Positions 40,720-49,126 of a stretch of DNA of 64,000 nt are shown here, piece after piece. This DNA is from Paraglaciecola sp. L3A3. Its GTDB lineage: Bacteria > Pseudomonadota > Gammaproteobacteria > Enterobacterales > Alteromonadaceae. Within the stretch, counting starts at the first letter, position 1. The number at the start of each line of letters is the position of its first letter. A program made the position numbers and the translations under genes. The stretch covers positions 1,347,501 through 1,411,500 of the forward strand of contig NZ_CP047023.1 in NCBI RefSeq assembly GCF_009796765.1. The letters are read 5' to 3'. The notes under the pieces are model-generated. The model did no database searches. It was not told the origin of the DNA and worked only from the letters and a program-made list of their open reading frames with translations.

Positions 40720-41013
40720 CTATTCGATGCCAGCAATTAAAATATGTTGGCTGTCAGAGCCCGCTGTTCGCGCTTGTAAATGAGGTATGTATTCAGGGTC
40801 GGTCATAAATGCGATTGCAGCTTCTTTTGAAGGCCACTGAATAATCACACGTACATTAACTGTTGAGCCTTCACCTTCAAGATATTCGTGACTATCTGTA
40901 CGAGCAATGTATTTTCCACCATGTTTGTTGACTATGGTTTCTGTTGCCGCAGCATAGTCAGCTATCCAATCCTGATTAGTGGGGGTGACTGCTATCACTG
41001 AATAATGAGTCAT
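40720..41013 (-). CDS. DUF1330 family protein
   Basis: The ATG at 41013 has AGGAAA nine bases upstream, giving a 97-residue protein; the frame extends further upstream but without a better site. It has the ferredoxin-like dimeric alpha/beta-barrel sequence of DUF1330, including HGGKYIARTDSHEYLEGEG and VIIQWPSKEAAIAFMTDPEYIPHLQAR. The function of the family is not established. It lies 99 bp downstream of the quinone-reductase-like gene on the same strand, possibly in its operon. Confidence 0.85.
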   Translation of the reverse strand: MTHYSVIAVTPTNQDWIADYAAATETIVNKHGGKYIARTDSHEYLEGEGSTVNVRVIIQWPSKEAAIAFMTDPEYIPHLQARTAGSDSQHILIAGIE

Positions 41014-41112
41014 ATTAAGTTTCCTATTCTTTTTTTGAAGGGCAAATGTCATAAAGGACAAATACCCATCTATTTGAGAGCCATGGGATAAAAAGTGTTT
41101 AAATCTGGCTAA

Positions 41113-42108
41113 TTATGCAGGGTAGATATCAACCACAACTTTACCCATACCTTGACCACTTGATAAACGGGCCTGAGCTTCACTCGCTTGCTCTAGTGAA
41201 AATGTCAGTTCGTCTAATACTGGAGTTAATCCACCGGCTTCAGCTATTTCAGTTAATTGTTGTAGGATTTTTCCATGTGCGGCACGTTTGAAGTTATGTA
41301 GCATAGGGATCAACATAAAGACTACGTGTAAAGATAAACCTTTAAAGTGAGCCACAGATAAATCTATTTCAAGTAAAGATACAGTCGAAGCAATTTGTCC
41401 ATTTAACGCTGCAGCTTCAAAAGATTTTGTCATGTTCGCGCCACCGACAGAATCAAATATAAGTTCAAAACCTGCACCATCTGTATGTTTTTGTACATAG
41501 TCAGTCACTGTTTCTGTTTTGTAATTAATCGCTGTTGCGCCTAATTTTTCGATCAACGCTATTTGTTTGTCACCGCCACCAGTAGCAAAAACGTTTGCGC
41601 CAAAGTGATTGGCCAGTTGTAAAGCAATATGACCTACACCACCTGAACCACCGTGCACTAATACGTTTTGGCCTTGGCTGATACCTGCACGAATTAACCC
41701 TTCGTATGCAGTAATACCCACCAAAGGAATAGCGGCCGCTTCACGCATGGTTAAATTTTTTGCTTTACGAGCGATTAGATCGATGTCGGCAACTATATAT
41801 TCAGCTAAGGTGCCAGGTAAGTTGCCTAGTCCGCCAGCACAACCGTAGACTTCATCACCTACGTTATAATCTGTCACACCTTCACCCACTTCTTCAACTA
41901 TTCCAGCAAAATCCATACCCAATACGGCAGGTAGAGGCGGCGCGAAAGGTAATTCTGTACCCATTTCACGAATCATAGTATCTACTGTATTAATACTAGA
42001 AGCTTTGATATTAACTAAAACGTGACCCGCTTTAATTTGTGGTTTAGCTATGTCTGCCACTGCAAATACTTCAGGGCCACCAAATGCTTTTATAATTGCT
42101 GCTTTCAT
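41113..42108 (-). CDS. Zinc-independent NAD(P)H:quinone oxidoreductase-like MDR protein
   Basis: A 331-residue medium-chain dehydrogenase/reductase of the quinone oxidoreductase branch. The N-terminal GroES-like domain has VLGMDFAGIVEEVGEGV, and the Rossmann nucleotide-binding loop is VHGGSGGVGHIALQLA (about 150-165). No structural-zinc cysteine cluster is seen. Such enzymes reduce quinones, enones or aldehydes with NADPH; the substrate cannot be told. It is divergent from a LysR gene, a common arrangement in which the regulator controls the enzyme. Confidence 0.88.
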   Translation of the reverse strand: MKAAIIKAFGGPEVFAVADIAKPQIKAGHVLVNIKASSINTVDTMIREMGTELPFAPPLPAVLGMDFAGIVEEVGEGVTDYNVGDEVYGCAGGLGNLPGTLAEYIVADIDLIARKAKNLTMREAAAIPLVGITAYEGLIRAGISQGQNVLVHGGSGGVGHIALQLANHFGANVFATGGGDKQIALIEKLGATAINYKTETVTDYVQKHTDGAGFELIFDSVGGANMTKSFEAAALNGQIASTVSLLEIDLSVAHFKGLSLHVVFMLIPMLHNFKRAAHGKILQQLTEIAEAGGLTPVLDELTFSLEQASEAQARLSSGQGMGKVVVDIYPA

Positions 42109-42230
42109 TTTGTTTACTCTCTCAATATTTTGTTAATAAGTATTGCTGGTATGAACATAAGTATATTTGATTGTTTATAATTGATAATATCTAAATATAA
42201 AGAATTACTTTATAGATTTGGTTGATAATC

Positions 42231-43133
42231 ATGAATATTGAACACTTAAAGCTATTTGTACGTTTAGCCGTGACCCATAACATTAGTGCCGCAGGGCAAG
42301 AGCTGGGATTATCGCCGGCGGTTGCCAGTGCTCATATCAATAAACTGGAAGAATCTTTGAACGTGCGTTTAGTGCATCGCACCACCAGAAAGGTATCTTT
42401 AACGGAAGAAGGTATGGCTTTTTTGCCTCATGCAGAAGAAGTGCTTGCTCAAGTCAACGCCGCCATGGTGTCTGTAGGCAAGGGCAATAGTTCACCTAGT
42501 GGTACCTTGCGGGTTGCTGCTCCTGTGTCTTTTGCTCGCTCCCATTTAGTCCCTTGGCTAAAAGGCTTTTTAGAAAATTATCCCGATCTCAAAGTCGATT
42601 TTCGTTTGTCTGATTCCATTATTGATATGGTGGAAGGCGGTTTTGATATTGCTATTCGTAATGCGGCATTAAAAGACTCAACTCTAGTGGCTCGTAAACT
42701 GGCTCCTGATAAACGTATTATTTGTGCTTCGCCCGATTATCTAAAACAGTTTGGAGTACCTAAAGTGCCAGCAGATTTATTGCAGCATCAATGTATTTAT
42801 CTGACAGGGCTTGATACCTGGCACCTTGATGGTCCTGATGGAGCTAAAAGTATCAAAATATCAGGCGTATTTAAAACAGACAGCGGTGAAGTAGTAAGAG
42901 ATGCAGCAGTGGCGGGGTTGGGAATAACCATTAGTTCGACTTGGAATTGTTATCAACAATTAGCGAAGGGGGAATTAGTGCCAATATTAGAAAATTATAC
43001 TTTGTCCCCCGAGACAGCTATTTGGGCTGTGTATCCTAGCTCACGTTTATTAGCCCCTAAAGTAAGAGCTTTTATTGACTATTATTCAGAGAAATTTGCT
43101 GGTACTCCCTATTGGGATAAAATTCACCTCTAG
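42231..43133 (+). CDS. LysR family transcriptional regulator
   Basis: A 300-residue regulator from the ATG at 42231 (the frame is open from a TTG at 42222). The N-terminal winged helix-turn-helix (about 1-60; HNISAAGQELGLSPAVASAHINKLEESLNVRLVHRTTRKVSLTEEG) is followed by a periplasmic-binding-like effector domain. It belongs to the YafC/DsdC-like group by similarity of the helix-turn-helix. It is divergent from the quinone-reductase-like gene with 122 bp between, so that gene is its likely target. Effector unknown. Confidence 0.92.
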   Translation: MNIEHLKLFVRLAVTHNISAAGQELGLSPAVASAHINKLEESLNVRLVHRTTRKVSLTEEGMAFLPHAEEVLAQVNAAMVSVGKGNSSPSGTLRVAAPVSFARSHLVPWLKGFLENYPDLKVDFRLSDSIIDMVEGGFDIAIRNAALKDSTLVARKLAPDKRIICASPDYLKQFGVPKVPADLLQHQCIYLTGLDTWHLDGPDGAKSIKISGVFKTDSGEVVRDAAVAGLGITISSTWNCYQQLAKGELVPILENYTLSPETAIWAVYPSSRLLAPKVRAFIDYYSEKFAGTPYWDKIHL

Positions 43134-43174
43134 CCAAGAATTGGATTTTCTTGGCCAAAGAGTTAAGCCAATTA

Positions 43175-44488
43175 TCACTGCAACATATCAGAACCGGTAG
43201 CGAGTTCAGTTAATATGCGTTCGAATGCTTGCCACTGACTTTTTTGATCTTGGCTGAGTCTATTGATGTAGTTTGACACTATGTCTTTACCAAGATTGTA
43301 ATTCAGCACGTAAGCCCGATATTGTTCGATAAAACGTATGCTTTGTTCAGCTTTCTCTGTGGATATTAAGGAATATTTACGCCTTTGTTCTATTGCTTCC
43401 TGGCGGCTGATTTTTCCGTCTAAGTACAATTGAGCTGTGGCGGTTATAGAATGAGACAGATTTTCGATCAATTTATTCAGTTTGTCTAAACTAGCTGCGT
43501 TTTTAGTATCTAACCCAGCTTTAGCAAATAATACTTTTTTTTCATAATAGATTTTTTGCTGGGTTGGAAAGGCTAATTCAACAGCAAAATTTGCGCTGCC
43601 TTCGGCAATTAAGGCATAAGGGCTAAATAAAGGGAAAAGTGAAAACTCAATCCAGTCTTTCTGTTTTAAAAGTTGATTTTCAATCAATACATTCCACACA
43701 TGATGACCAGGGTAACCTTCATGACAACCTAGTGTGATGGCGCGATCTATATGGATAGGAAAGTCTAAGTTAATTTGCATTAAGCTTTTATTTTCACCTT
43801 GATACCAGTTGTAACCAGACCAATTTTTGTCTGTTACATATTCGAGTTTAAAATTTTCAGTTGCAGGTAAGCTAATGTACTGATTAGAACGAGCACGACA
43901 TTCATCAATTGCCATGCTTAATACAGCATCAACACTGTCTTCAGGAATAATAAAATCTTGGCGAAAATTATTAATCCTCTCAGACAAATCACCTTTACCG
44001 GGCAGTAGTTGGTTTATTTGATTAAGCACTTGATCAAATGTGGCAAAATCATATTCTGGTAATTCAACGTCATAAATGAGTTTAGCTTCTTGGCTGAAAC
44101 TAAATGTTTCGCCCAGCAACATTCTTGCTCTGACGTCCATAGCTCGCACATTGCGGAATAGAGCTTTATGGCGTAGTTCTAATTCTTCGGTGATAGGCAG
44201 TACGGTAAGAGCTTGTAATAAAGAATGAATATCTTCTGCTAGTTGTTGTTTAGAACGTAAGTTTTCTTTGGCTTGAATTCGCCATTCAGCAGGGCCCATA
44301 TAAGCATCAACATAGTCGGTGTCATATTCTCCTAACTCCAAACCTAATTTGACGTATCGTTGGGCTGCGTCATCTAATGTTTCGGCAATTAATATACTGC
44401 TTTGAGCGAAGGTGTTATGTGAGGCAAAGCAAAGGAAAAAACTGAAAAGAAAAGTGCTAGTGAAGCGAGAATACTGTTTTTTTAGCAT
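43175..44488 (-). CDS. DUF885 family exported metallopeptidase-like protein
   Basis: This 437-residue protein has a signal peptide (hydrophobic 12-25, cleavage near TFA-QS) and a helical body. The zinc-site-like motif is CHEGYPGHHVWN (HE at about 254-255), with EGSANF some 40 residues later, the pattern of DUF885 proteins, which are believed to be gluzincin-like peptidases. It is shorter than many DUF885 members (about 580). Export suggests peptide breakdown in the periplasm or outside. It is divergent from the RIO kinase gene. Confidence 0.75.
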   Translation of the reverse strand: MLKKQYSRFTSTFLFSFFLCFASHNTFAQSSILIAETLDDAAQRYVKLGLELGEYDTDYVDAYMGPAEWRIQAKENLRSKQQLAEDIHSLLQALTVLPITEELELRHKALFRNVRAMDVRARMLLGETFSFSQEAKLIYDVELPEYDFATFDQVLNQINQLLPGKGDLSERINNFRQDFIIPEDSVDAVLSMAIDECRARSNQYISLPATENFKLEYVTDKNWSGYNWYQGENKSLMQINLDFPIHIDRAITLGCHEGYPGHHVWNVLIENQLLKQKDWIEFSLFPLFSPYALIAEGSANFAVELAFPTQQKIYYEKKVLFAKAGLDTKNAASLDKLNKLIENLSHSITATAQLYLDGKISRQEAIEQRRKYSLISTEKAEQSIRFIEQYRAYVLNYNLGKDIVSNYINRLSQDQKSQWQAFERILTELATGSDMLQ

Positions 44489-44756
44489 AGAATAAATTTT
44501 AATCCAATGTTATTACTTTGTTAAACTCTAACTCAATTGAATATTTTATTCTCTAGCAATTTGTAATAAAACTTGAGTTAAGTGAGTGATAAACTGCAAT
44601 AGTTAAGTCTGTTTATCCATTAGCAAAAAACAGTGTGAAATATCTTATTAACTGACATATCCATCTCACTAGTATTTTTGGTAACATACCCTTCGCTTTT
44701 TAATATGCGATATTAAGATTTTAAATAAATGACCCAATTTGTGGTCTTAGGATTGA

Positions 44757-45611
44757 ATGAAAACTCCCAAAAGAATACAGCCATTAGTTGAAGATGGCCT
44801 TGTTGATGAAGTGTTATATCAACTAATGAGCGGTAAGGAAGCGACTGTATATGCTGTTCGTTGTGGTGAAGAAGTTCGCTGCGCTAAAGTATATAAAGAG
44901 GCGATGAAACGCAGTTTCAAAAAAGCAGCAGAATACCAAGAAGGCCGAAAAGTAAAAAACTCTCGTCGTGCCAGAGCCATGGAAAAGGGCTCTAAATTTG
45001 GTCGTAAACAGCAAGAAGAAGCTTGGCAAAACACAGAAGTAGATGCTTTGTTTAAATTAGCTAAAGCCGGAGTGCGGGTACCTGAGCCTTATGGTTGTTA
45101 TGACGGCGTGCTGTTGATGGAGTTAGTCACCGATGATGAAGGTGATGTTGCCCCTCGTCTAAATGACGTGTCTATGTCTGCGGAACAAGCGATAGATGAT
45201 CACGCTTTGGTGATGCAATATGTCATGCGTATGTTATGTGTTGGATTAATTCATGGTGACTTATCCGAATTTAATGTATTGGTTGATGATTACGGCCCTG
45301 TGATCATTGATTTACCCCAAGTGGTCGATGCCGCGGCTAATAATAATGCTTTTAAAATGTTGCAGCGAGATGTACGTAATATGTCTGAATATTATGGTCA
45401 GTATGCTCCAGAACTAATAGAGACTTGGTACGCAGAAGAAATGTGGGCCTTATTTGAATCGGGTGAATTGACCACAGAAACCGAATTAACCGGACATTTT
45501 GACATACCAGAAACAGACGCTGATGTGGATTCAGTCTTAGATGAAATCAAAGCGGCTTTCGCCGAAGAAGAAGCTCGACAAGAAAGAATAAGAGAAGCTA
45601 ACGAAGAGTAG
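44757..45611 (+). CDS. RIO1-family atypical protein kinase
   Basis: A 284-residue protein of the bacterial RIO/PA4780 type. The ATP-binding loop SGKEATVYAVRCGEE (about 26-40) replaces a normal Gly loop, the catalytic loop is HGDLSEFNVLVDD (about 165-177) and the metal-binding Asp is in IIDLPQVVD. The C-terminus is acidic. Bacterial RIO1-like proteins are poorly studied; archaeal and eukaryotic ones act as kinases or ATPases in ribosome maturation. It stands alone, 268 bp from the divergent DUF885 gene; I see no clear regulatory element in that gap. Confidence 0.88.
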   Translation: MKTPKRIQPLVEDGLVDEVLYQLMSGKEATVYAVRCGEEVRCAKVYKEAMKRSFKKAAEYQEGRKVKNSRRARAMEKGSKFGRKQQEEAWQNTEVDALFKLAKAGVRVPEPYGCYDGVLLMELVTDDEGDVAPRLNDVSMSAEQAIDDHALVMQYVMRMLCVGLIHGDLSEFNVLVDDYGPVIIDLPQVVDAAANNNAFKMLQRDVRNMSEYYGQYAPELIETWYAEEMWALFESGELTTETELTGHFDIPETDADVDSVLDEIKAAFAEEEARQERIREANEE

Positions 45612-45615
45612 AGAC

Positions 45616-45642
45616 AGGAAGGTAGATACAATCTGCTTTCCT
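45616..45642. terminator. Hairpin between convergent RIO and VOC genes
   Basis: Arms AGGAAGGTAGAT and ATCTGCTTTCCT pair with two G-U pairs around a 3-base loop, just after the RIO stop codon. No proper U tract follows on either strand, so the call rests on position. Confidence 0.4.
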
Positions 45643-45697
45643 AAATTAAAAAACATCACAAGAAATGAGTTGTAAAAACTATTCGTTGGGATTAGTT

Positions 45698-46090
45698 TTA
45701 TTGTCCTATTCGGGTTGCTACATTCCAAACATGGCCGGCTGGAGACATAACTCTGCCAATGCGATCTCCCCAAATTTGGTCTTCAGCAGCCATTAAAATT
45801 TTAGCTCCAGCTAGTCCGGCTTGTTTGATAATCGTATCCATATCGTCCACGTAGATGTAATTCACCACAGAGCAGCTGCCATCTAATTCTGGGGATTTGC
45901 TTGCGAGGTGAGATATTTCGTTGTGTAACATAAATAATGATCCACTTGCACTTAATGTTGCGTGAATAACTGCTCCTTTTTTGTCTTCTCGTTGAGATAA
46001 TAATTCAGCATTAAATGCTTGTTTATAGAAGAAAATTTCTGCTGCAACTTGTTTGCACACTAGCATGGGGATTATCATTTTAGGTTTCAT
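45698..46090 (-). CDS. VOC-superfamily (glyoxalase/PhnB-like) protein
   Basis: This 130-residue protein has the paired beta-alpha-beta-beta-beta layout of the vicinal oxygen chelate superfamily. Family features include FYKQAFNAELLSQRED at the N-terminus and the closing WGDRIGRVMSPAGHVWNVATR, most like PhnB/YdfO-type members. Metal ligands are not all obvious (a His in SPAGHVW is the clearest). Catalytic role unknown. It is convergent with the RIO kinase gene and divergent from the small 72-residue gene. Confidence 0.8.
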   Translation of the reverse strand: MKPKMIIPMLVCKQVAAEIFFYKQAFNAELLSQREDKKGAVIHATLSASGSLFMLHNEISHLASKSPELDGSCSVVNYIYVDDMDTIIKQAGLAGAKILMAAEDQIWGDRIGRVMSPAGHVWNVATRIGQ

Positions 46091-46192
46091 GTGTATACCA
46101 ATTCAACTTCTATGTATTTTTGATGCTAACACATAAATTGGTATAACTTGTATTTGTGAATAGTGTTATAAAAGGATGTGAAAATATCAAAA

Positions 46193-46198
46193 AAGGAG
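46193..46198 (+). promoter_or_regulatory. Strong ribosome-binding site deciding a TTG start
   Basis: AAGGAG lies exactly five bases before the TTG at 46204. The frame also contains an upstream TTG-type codon at 46156 without any Shine-Dalgarno sequence, so this site sets the start. Confidence 0.75.
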
Positions 46199-46203
46199 TC
46201 GTC

Positions 46204-46422
46204 TTGAGACAATCATTACGAGAAAAAATTATTCAAATATGTGAGCAGAAGATAAAAAGAAAAGGTGAAAATGTAGGCTTATCTTTTTATGCATTTTTTA
46301 AAAATAAAAATGATCAACCTGAAATATTGATGGAAGCAGCCAAGTGGTGGATTGAAACCCACCAATTAGATCATTTCGAAAAAGCTGTGAAAATTAAAAG
46401 CATGGTGGCGTCAGGGAAATAA
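46204..46422 (+). CDS. Small conserved protein (DUF6500-like)
   Basis: A 72-residue protein starting at a TTG with a strong AAGGAG five bases upstream. It reads RQSLREKIIQICEQKIKRKG, then NVGLSFYAFFKNKNDQPE and ILMEAAKWWIETHQLDHFEKAV. I believe this matches the DUF6500 family of short marine-bacterial proteins, but this is from memory. It is mostly helical, basic and soluble, with no known function. It is convergent with the diguanylate cyclase gene. Confidence 0.65.
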   Translation: MRQSLREKIIQICEQKIKRKGENVGLSFYAFFKNKNDQPEILMEAAKWWIETHQLDHFEKAVKIKSMVASGK

Positions 46423-46445
46423 CACATCGAGTATTTTGCTAAACT

Positions 46446-47468
46446 TTATTCCGAGAGTATTACTTGATTTCTGCCTGCTTCTTTGGCTTTGTATAAAGCT
46501 TTGTCGGCTCGTTCGATTATATTGGTTAATGCGTCACCTCGATGTTTTGCAGCAATGCCAAAAGATGCAGTAACTGGAGGGATTTTTTTACCGTCACGTT
46601 TGTTGGTATATGGCCTTGAAGCAAGTTTTTCTCGGATCCCGTCGGCTAATTTATGAGCTTCAGGTAAATCGTATTCTGGACAGATTAAACCAAATTCTTC
46701 GCCACCTAAACGAATAGGCACAACGGGTTTTTTGCATTCATTTTTTAATAAATTGGCCACTATCTTAAGAATTTGGTCTCCTAAAATATGTCCATGGGTA
46801 TCATTAAATATTTTAAATTTATCAATGTCCATAATAATAAAAGTGAGCTTTTTTGTACTATTTGGATTATTCACAAACTCTTTAAAAATAGAATCTAAAA
46901 CTCGACGATTGAATAAACCGGTCAGAGGGTCTGTGCTGGCTTCTCGTTTACTATCTTCTAGTTCTTCTTTTAGGGTGTTAATCTCAGCCTGCGCGTCTGA
47001 TAGCTGTGCTTGAAAACTATCATTAACTTTAGATATCCCATTAATATTACTAGTCAGTTCATTTAAAACGGGTGATATATTTGTATCTACATCATCTAGC
47101 AGAGAAACCTTCTCAGCTATGGCTGATGAAAAGCCTGATGCTTGTTTAGCAGTTGTGTTGATAGAATCGGATAGATTGCTTGCTAAATGTGATAGCGAAG
47201 CTTGAAATGCTATTAATTGTTGTTCATTGTCATTCTCGGCATGACCAATATGTTGCAGAAACAGTGATTCAGCAATTTTAGGTGGACATGTACCGTAACG
47301 TTCTATTGTTTGGTCTAGTTCTTTGTTTAATCTTGGAAAGGCTTTTGAATAATAGCTATACCACAAAGTGTAATTTAGAGGGTTGGGCACTATGTTAAAT
47401 TTCATCATAGTGGGTACAGCCAAACGTAAAAACTCTACAGCTTGGTCTGAATTTTCAGAAAAGTTCAT
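46446..47468 (-). CDS. Diguanylate cyclase (GGDEF domain) with N-terminal helical region
   Basis: A 340-residue cytoplasmic protein. The N-terminal 170 residues are helical, with coiled coil near 130-175, and resemble the undefined N-terminal module seen in several Alteromonadales cyclases. The GGDEF domain starts at STDPLTGLFNRR (about 178-189) and has an intact active site, GGEEF, at 255-259. The product-inhibition I-site (RxxD, nine and six residues before GG) is replaced by K and V, so feedback by c-di-GMP at this site is unlikely. The start is 45 bp from no partner gene; it is monocistronic. Its product could act on the PilZ protein encoded elsewhere in the window, but there is no direct evidence. 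Confidence 0.9.
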   Translation of the reverse strand: MNFSENSDQAVEFLRLAVPTMMKFNIVPNPLNYTLWYSYYSKAFPRLNKELDQTIERYGTCPPKIAESLFLQHIGHAENDNEQQLIAFQASLSHLASNLSDSINTTAKQASGFSSAIAEKVSLLDDVDTNISPVLNELTSNINGISKVNDSFQAQLSDAQAEINTLKEELEDSKREASTDPLTGLFNRRVLDSIFKEFVNNPNSTKKLTFIIMDIDKFKIFNDTHGHILGDQILKIVANLLKNECKKPVVPIRLGGEEFGLICPEYDLPEAHKLADGIREKLASRPYTNKRDGKKIPPVTASFGIAAKHRGDALTNIIERADKALYKAKEAGRNQVILSE

Positions 47469-47594
47469 CTACATCCTCAATGTATATTATTAATGGCGAG
47501 GGCATTACGTTATCGAATATACGTTATTGAGGCTATTAAGCCATAAAGTGATGCAGGGCGGTAGACCTAAAAAGCATACCTCATTGATTATTTG

Positions 47595-49124
47595 TTATTT
47601 GTATTCGAGGTTAATCCCTAGCTCTTGGCTATAAATTTTCTCCATCTCTAGGTCGGCACTAAACACGGGTTTTCGTTTTAACCAGTCCCCAGGAAATTGA
47701 ATATATAAGCTTTTACCATCCGCCTTAAGTAATATTTTTGGCAAAATATCATCTTGTCGCTTGATATTCAGTAATATACTTAAACGTAAAATCTCAATGA
47801 GTTTGTGTACTTGGGATTGTTGTAATGTTGTGAACTCAGGAATTTCGGTTAATTTAATTTTTTTCCGATGAAAACGAGTTAATAAAGCTAATAATGTTTG
47901 TTGTTCTTGGCTAAACCCGGGGAGTTCAATGTTTTGTAATATATAACTCGAGTGACGTTGAATCCCACGCGTGTTAATTTGCAAACCTACCTCATGTAGT
48001 AGGGCGGACCAAGCTAATATATTTTTAAGTTCGTTCTCGTCTATCTCCCATGATTTTTTCACTTGTTCGTATAAATCCATGGCAGTGGTTAACACTCGTT
48101 TTGCATGGGCTACATCTACATCATATCGGGTGGCTAAACTTTGTGCGCTTCGTTCACGTATATCGACATGTTGTAAATTATCTTCCATCTCATACAACAC
48201 TCCTTCTCGTAAAGCCGCGCTTGATAACTCCATTTCAGTAATATCTAAACTTTTAAAAATGCCGATTAATATGGCTAACCCTGCAGCGATCACAGGCTTG
48301 CGTTCTTCTGCTAACCCTTTAAGGGCTAAATCTTTACTATTCTTAGCAGCGCAACATAATTCCATTAAGGTATATAGGTCGCTTAGGCATACATGATTAT
48401 CTCTGTTAGTGTCATCTAACTGAGAGGCTAATTCAATGATTGTTTTGATGGTGCCAGAAGTGCCAATACAAGCTTTCCAGCCAATTTGTTTGTATTTTTT
48501 GTCGATTAACTCTAAAGATTGTTGGGCCGCGGTAATCGCTTTTTCAAAAGCTTTACGTTTTAGTTCACCCTGTTTGAAATATTGACTGGTATAACTGACA
48601 CAGCCCATCTGAATACTTCGCAAAATTTGGGTCTCAAAACCTTCACCAATAATAAATTCTGTTGAACCGCCACCAATATCAATCACTAATCGTTTGGCTT
48701 CTTGATGATTAGTGTGTGCTACGCCTTGGTAAATCAGTCTGGCTTCTTCTACACCTGAGATAATTTCAATAGGAAACGGAAATACTTTTTTTGCCGCTTT
48801 AATAAAGTCATTGGCGTTAGTGGCTTTTCGTAAAGCGTGGGTAGCCACCACTTTGACATATTTAGGTTCAAAACCTTGCAAGCTTTCAGCAATCAGTTTT
48901 AAGGTGTTTAACCCCCTTAACATTGCTTCTTCAGACAAGTAACCATCTTTATCTAAGCCTTCAGCAAGGCGAACTTTAGGTTTCAATCTGTGTAATATCT
49001 GCACAGAATCGGCCACAATACGCGCTACCACTAAATGAAAGCTATTAGAGCCAATATCCAAAGCAGCAACTTGTATACTGTCTCTTTCTTCCACACTTTC
49101 AAAAGCGGATGTCACATTAGGCAT
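47595..49124 (-). CDS. ppx: Exopolyphosphatase (Ppx/GppA family)
   Basis: A 509-residue enzyme of the ASKHA fold that releases phosphate from polyphosphate chain ends; family members also hydrolyse pppGpp. The phosphate loops DIGSNSFHLVVARI (about 23-36) and VIDIGGGSTEFIIG (about 146-159), and the C-terminal HD-like domain (SALLHEVGLQINTRG), are present. It begins 2 bp after the ppk stop, so the two are cotranscribed from the ppk promoter, which carries a Pho box. Together they set the cell's polyphosphate pool. Confidence 0.93.
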   Translation of the reverse strand: MPNVTSAFESVEERDSIQVAALDIGSNSFHLVVARIVADSVQILHRLKPKVRLAEGLDKDGYLSEEAMLRGLNTLKLIAESLQGFEPKYVKVVATHALRKATNANDFIKAAKKVFPFPIEIISGVEEARLIYQGVAHTNHQEAKRLVIDIGGGSTEFIIGEGFETQILRSIQMGCVSYTSQYFKQGELKRKAFEKAITAAQQSLELIDKKYKQIGWKACIGTSGTIKTIIELASQLDDTNRDNHVCLSDLYTLMELCCAAKNSKDLALKGLAEERKPVIAAGLAILIGIFKSLDITEMELSSAALREGVLYEMEDNLQHVDIRERSAQSLATRYDVDVAHAKRVLTTAMDLYEQVKKSWEIDENELKNILAWSALLHEVGLQINTRGIQRHSSYILQNIELPGFSQEQQTLLALLTRFHRKKIKLTEIPEFTTLQQSQVHKLIEILRLSILLNIKRQDDILPKILLKADGKSLYIQFPGDWLKRKPVFSADLEMEKIYSQELGINLEYK

Positions 49125-49126
49125 AG

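Noticed and set aside
47971..48396. 141-residue open frame antisense to ppx
   Set aside because: It lies wholly inside ppx in another frame, with no ribosome-binding site or protein-like composition.
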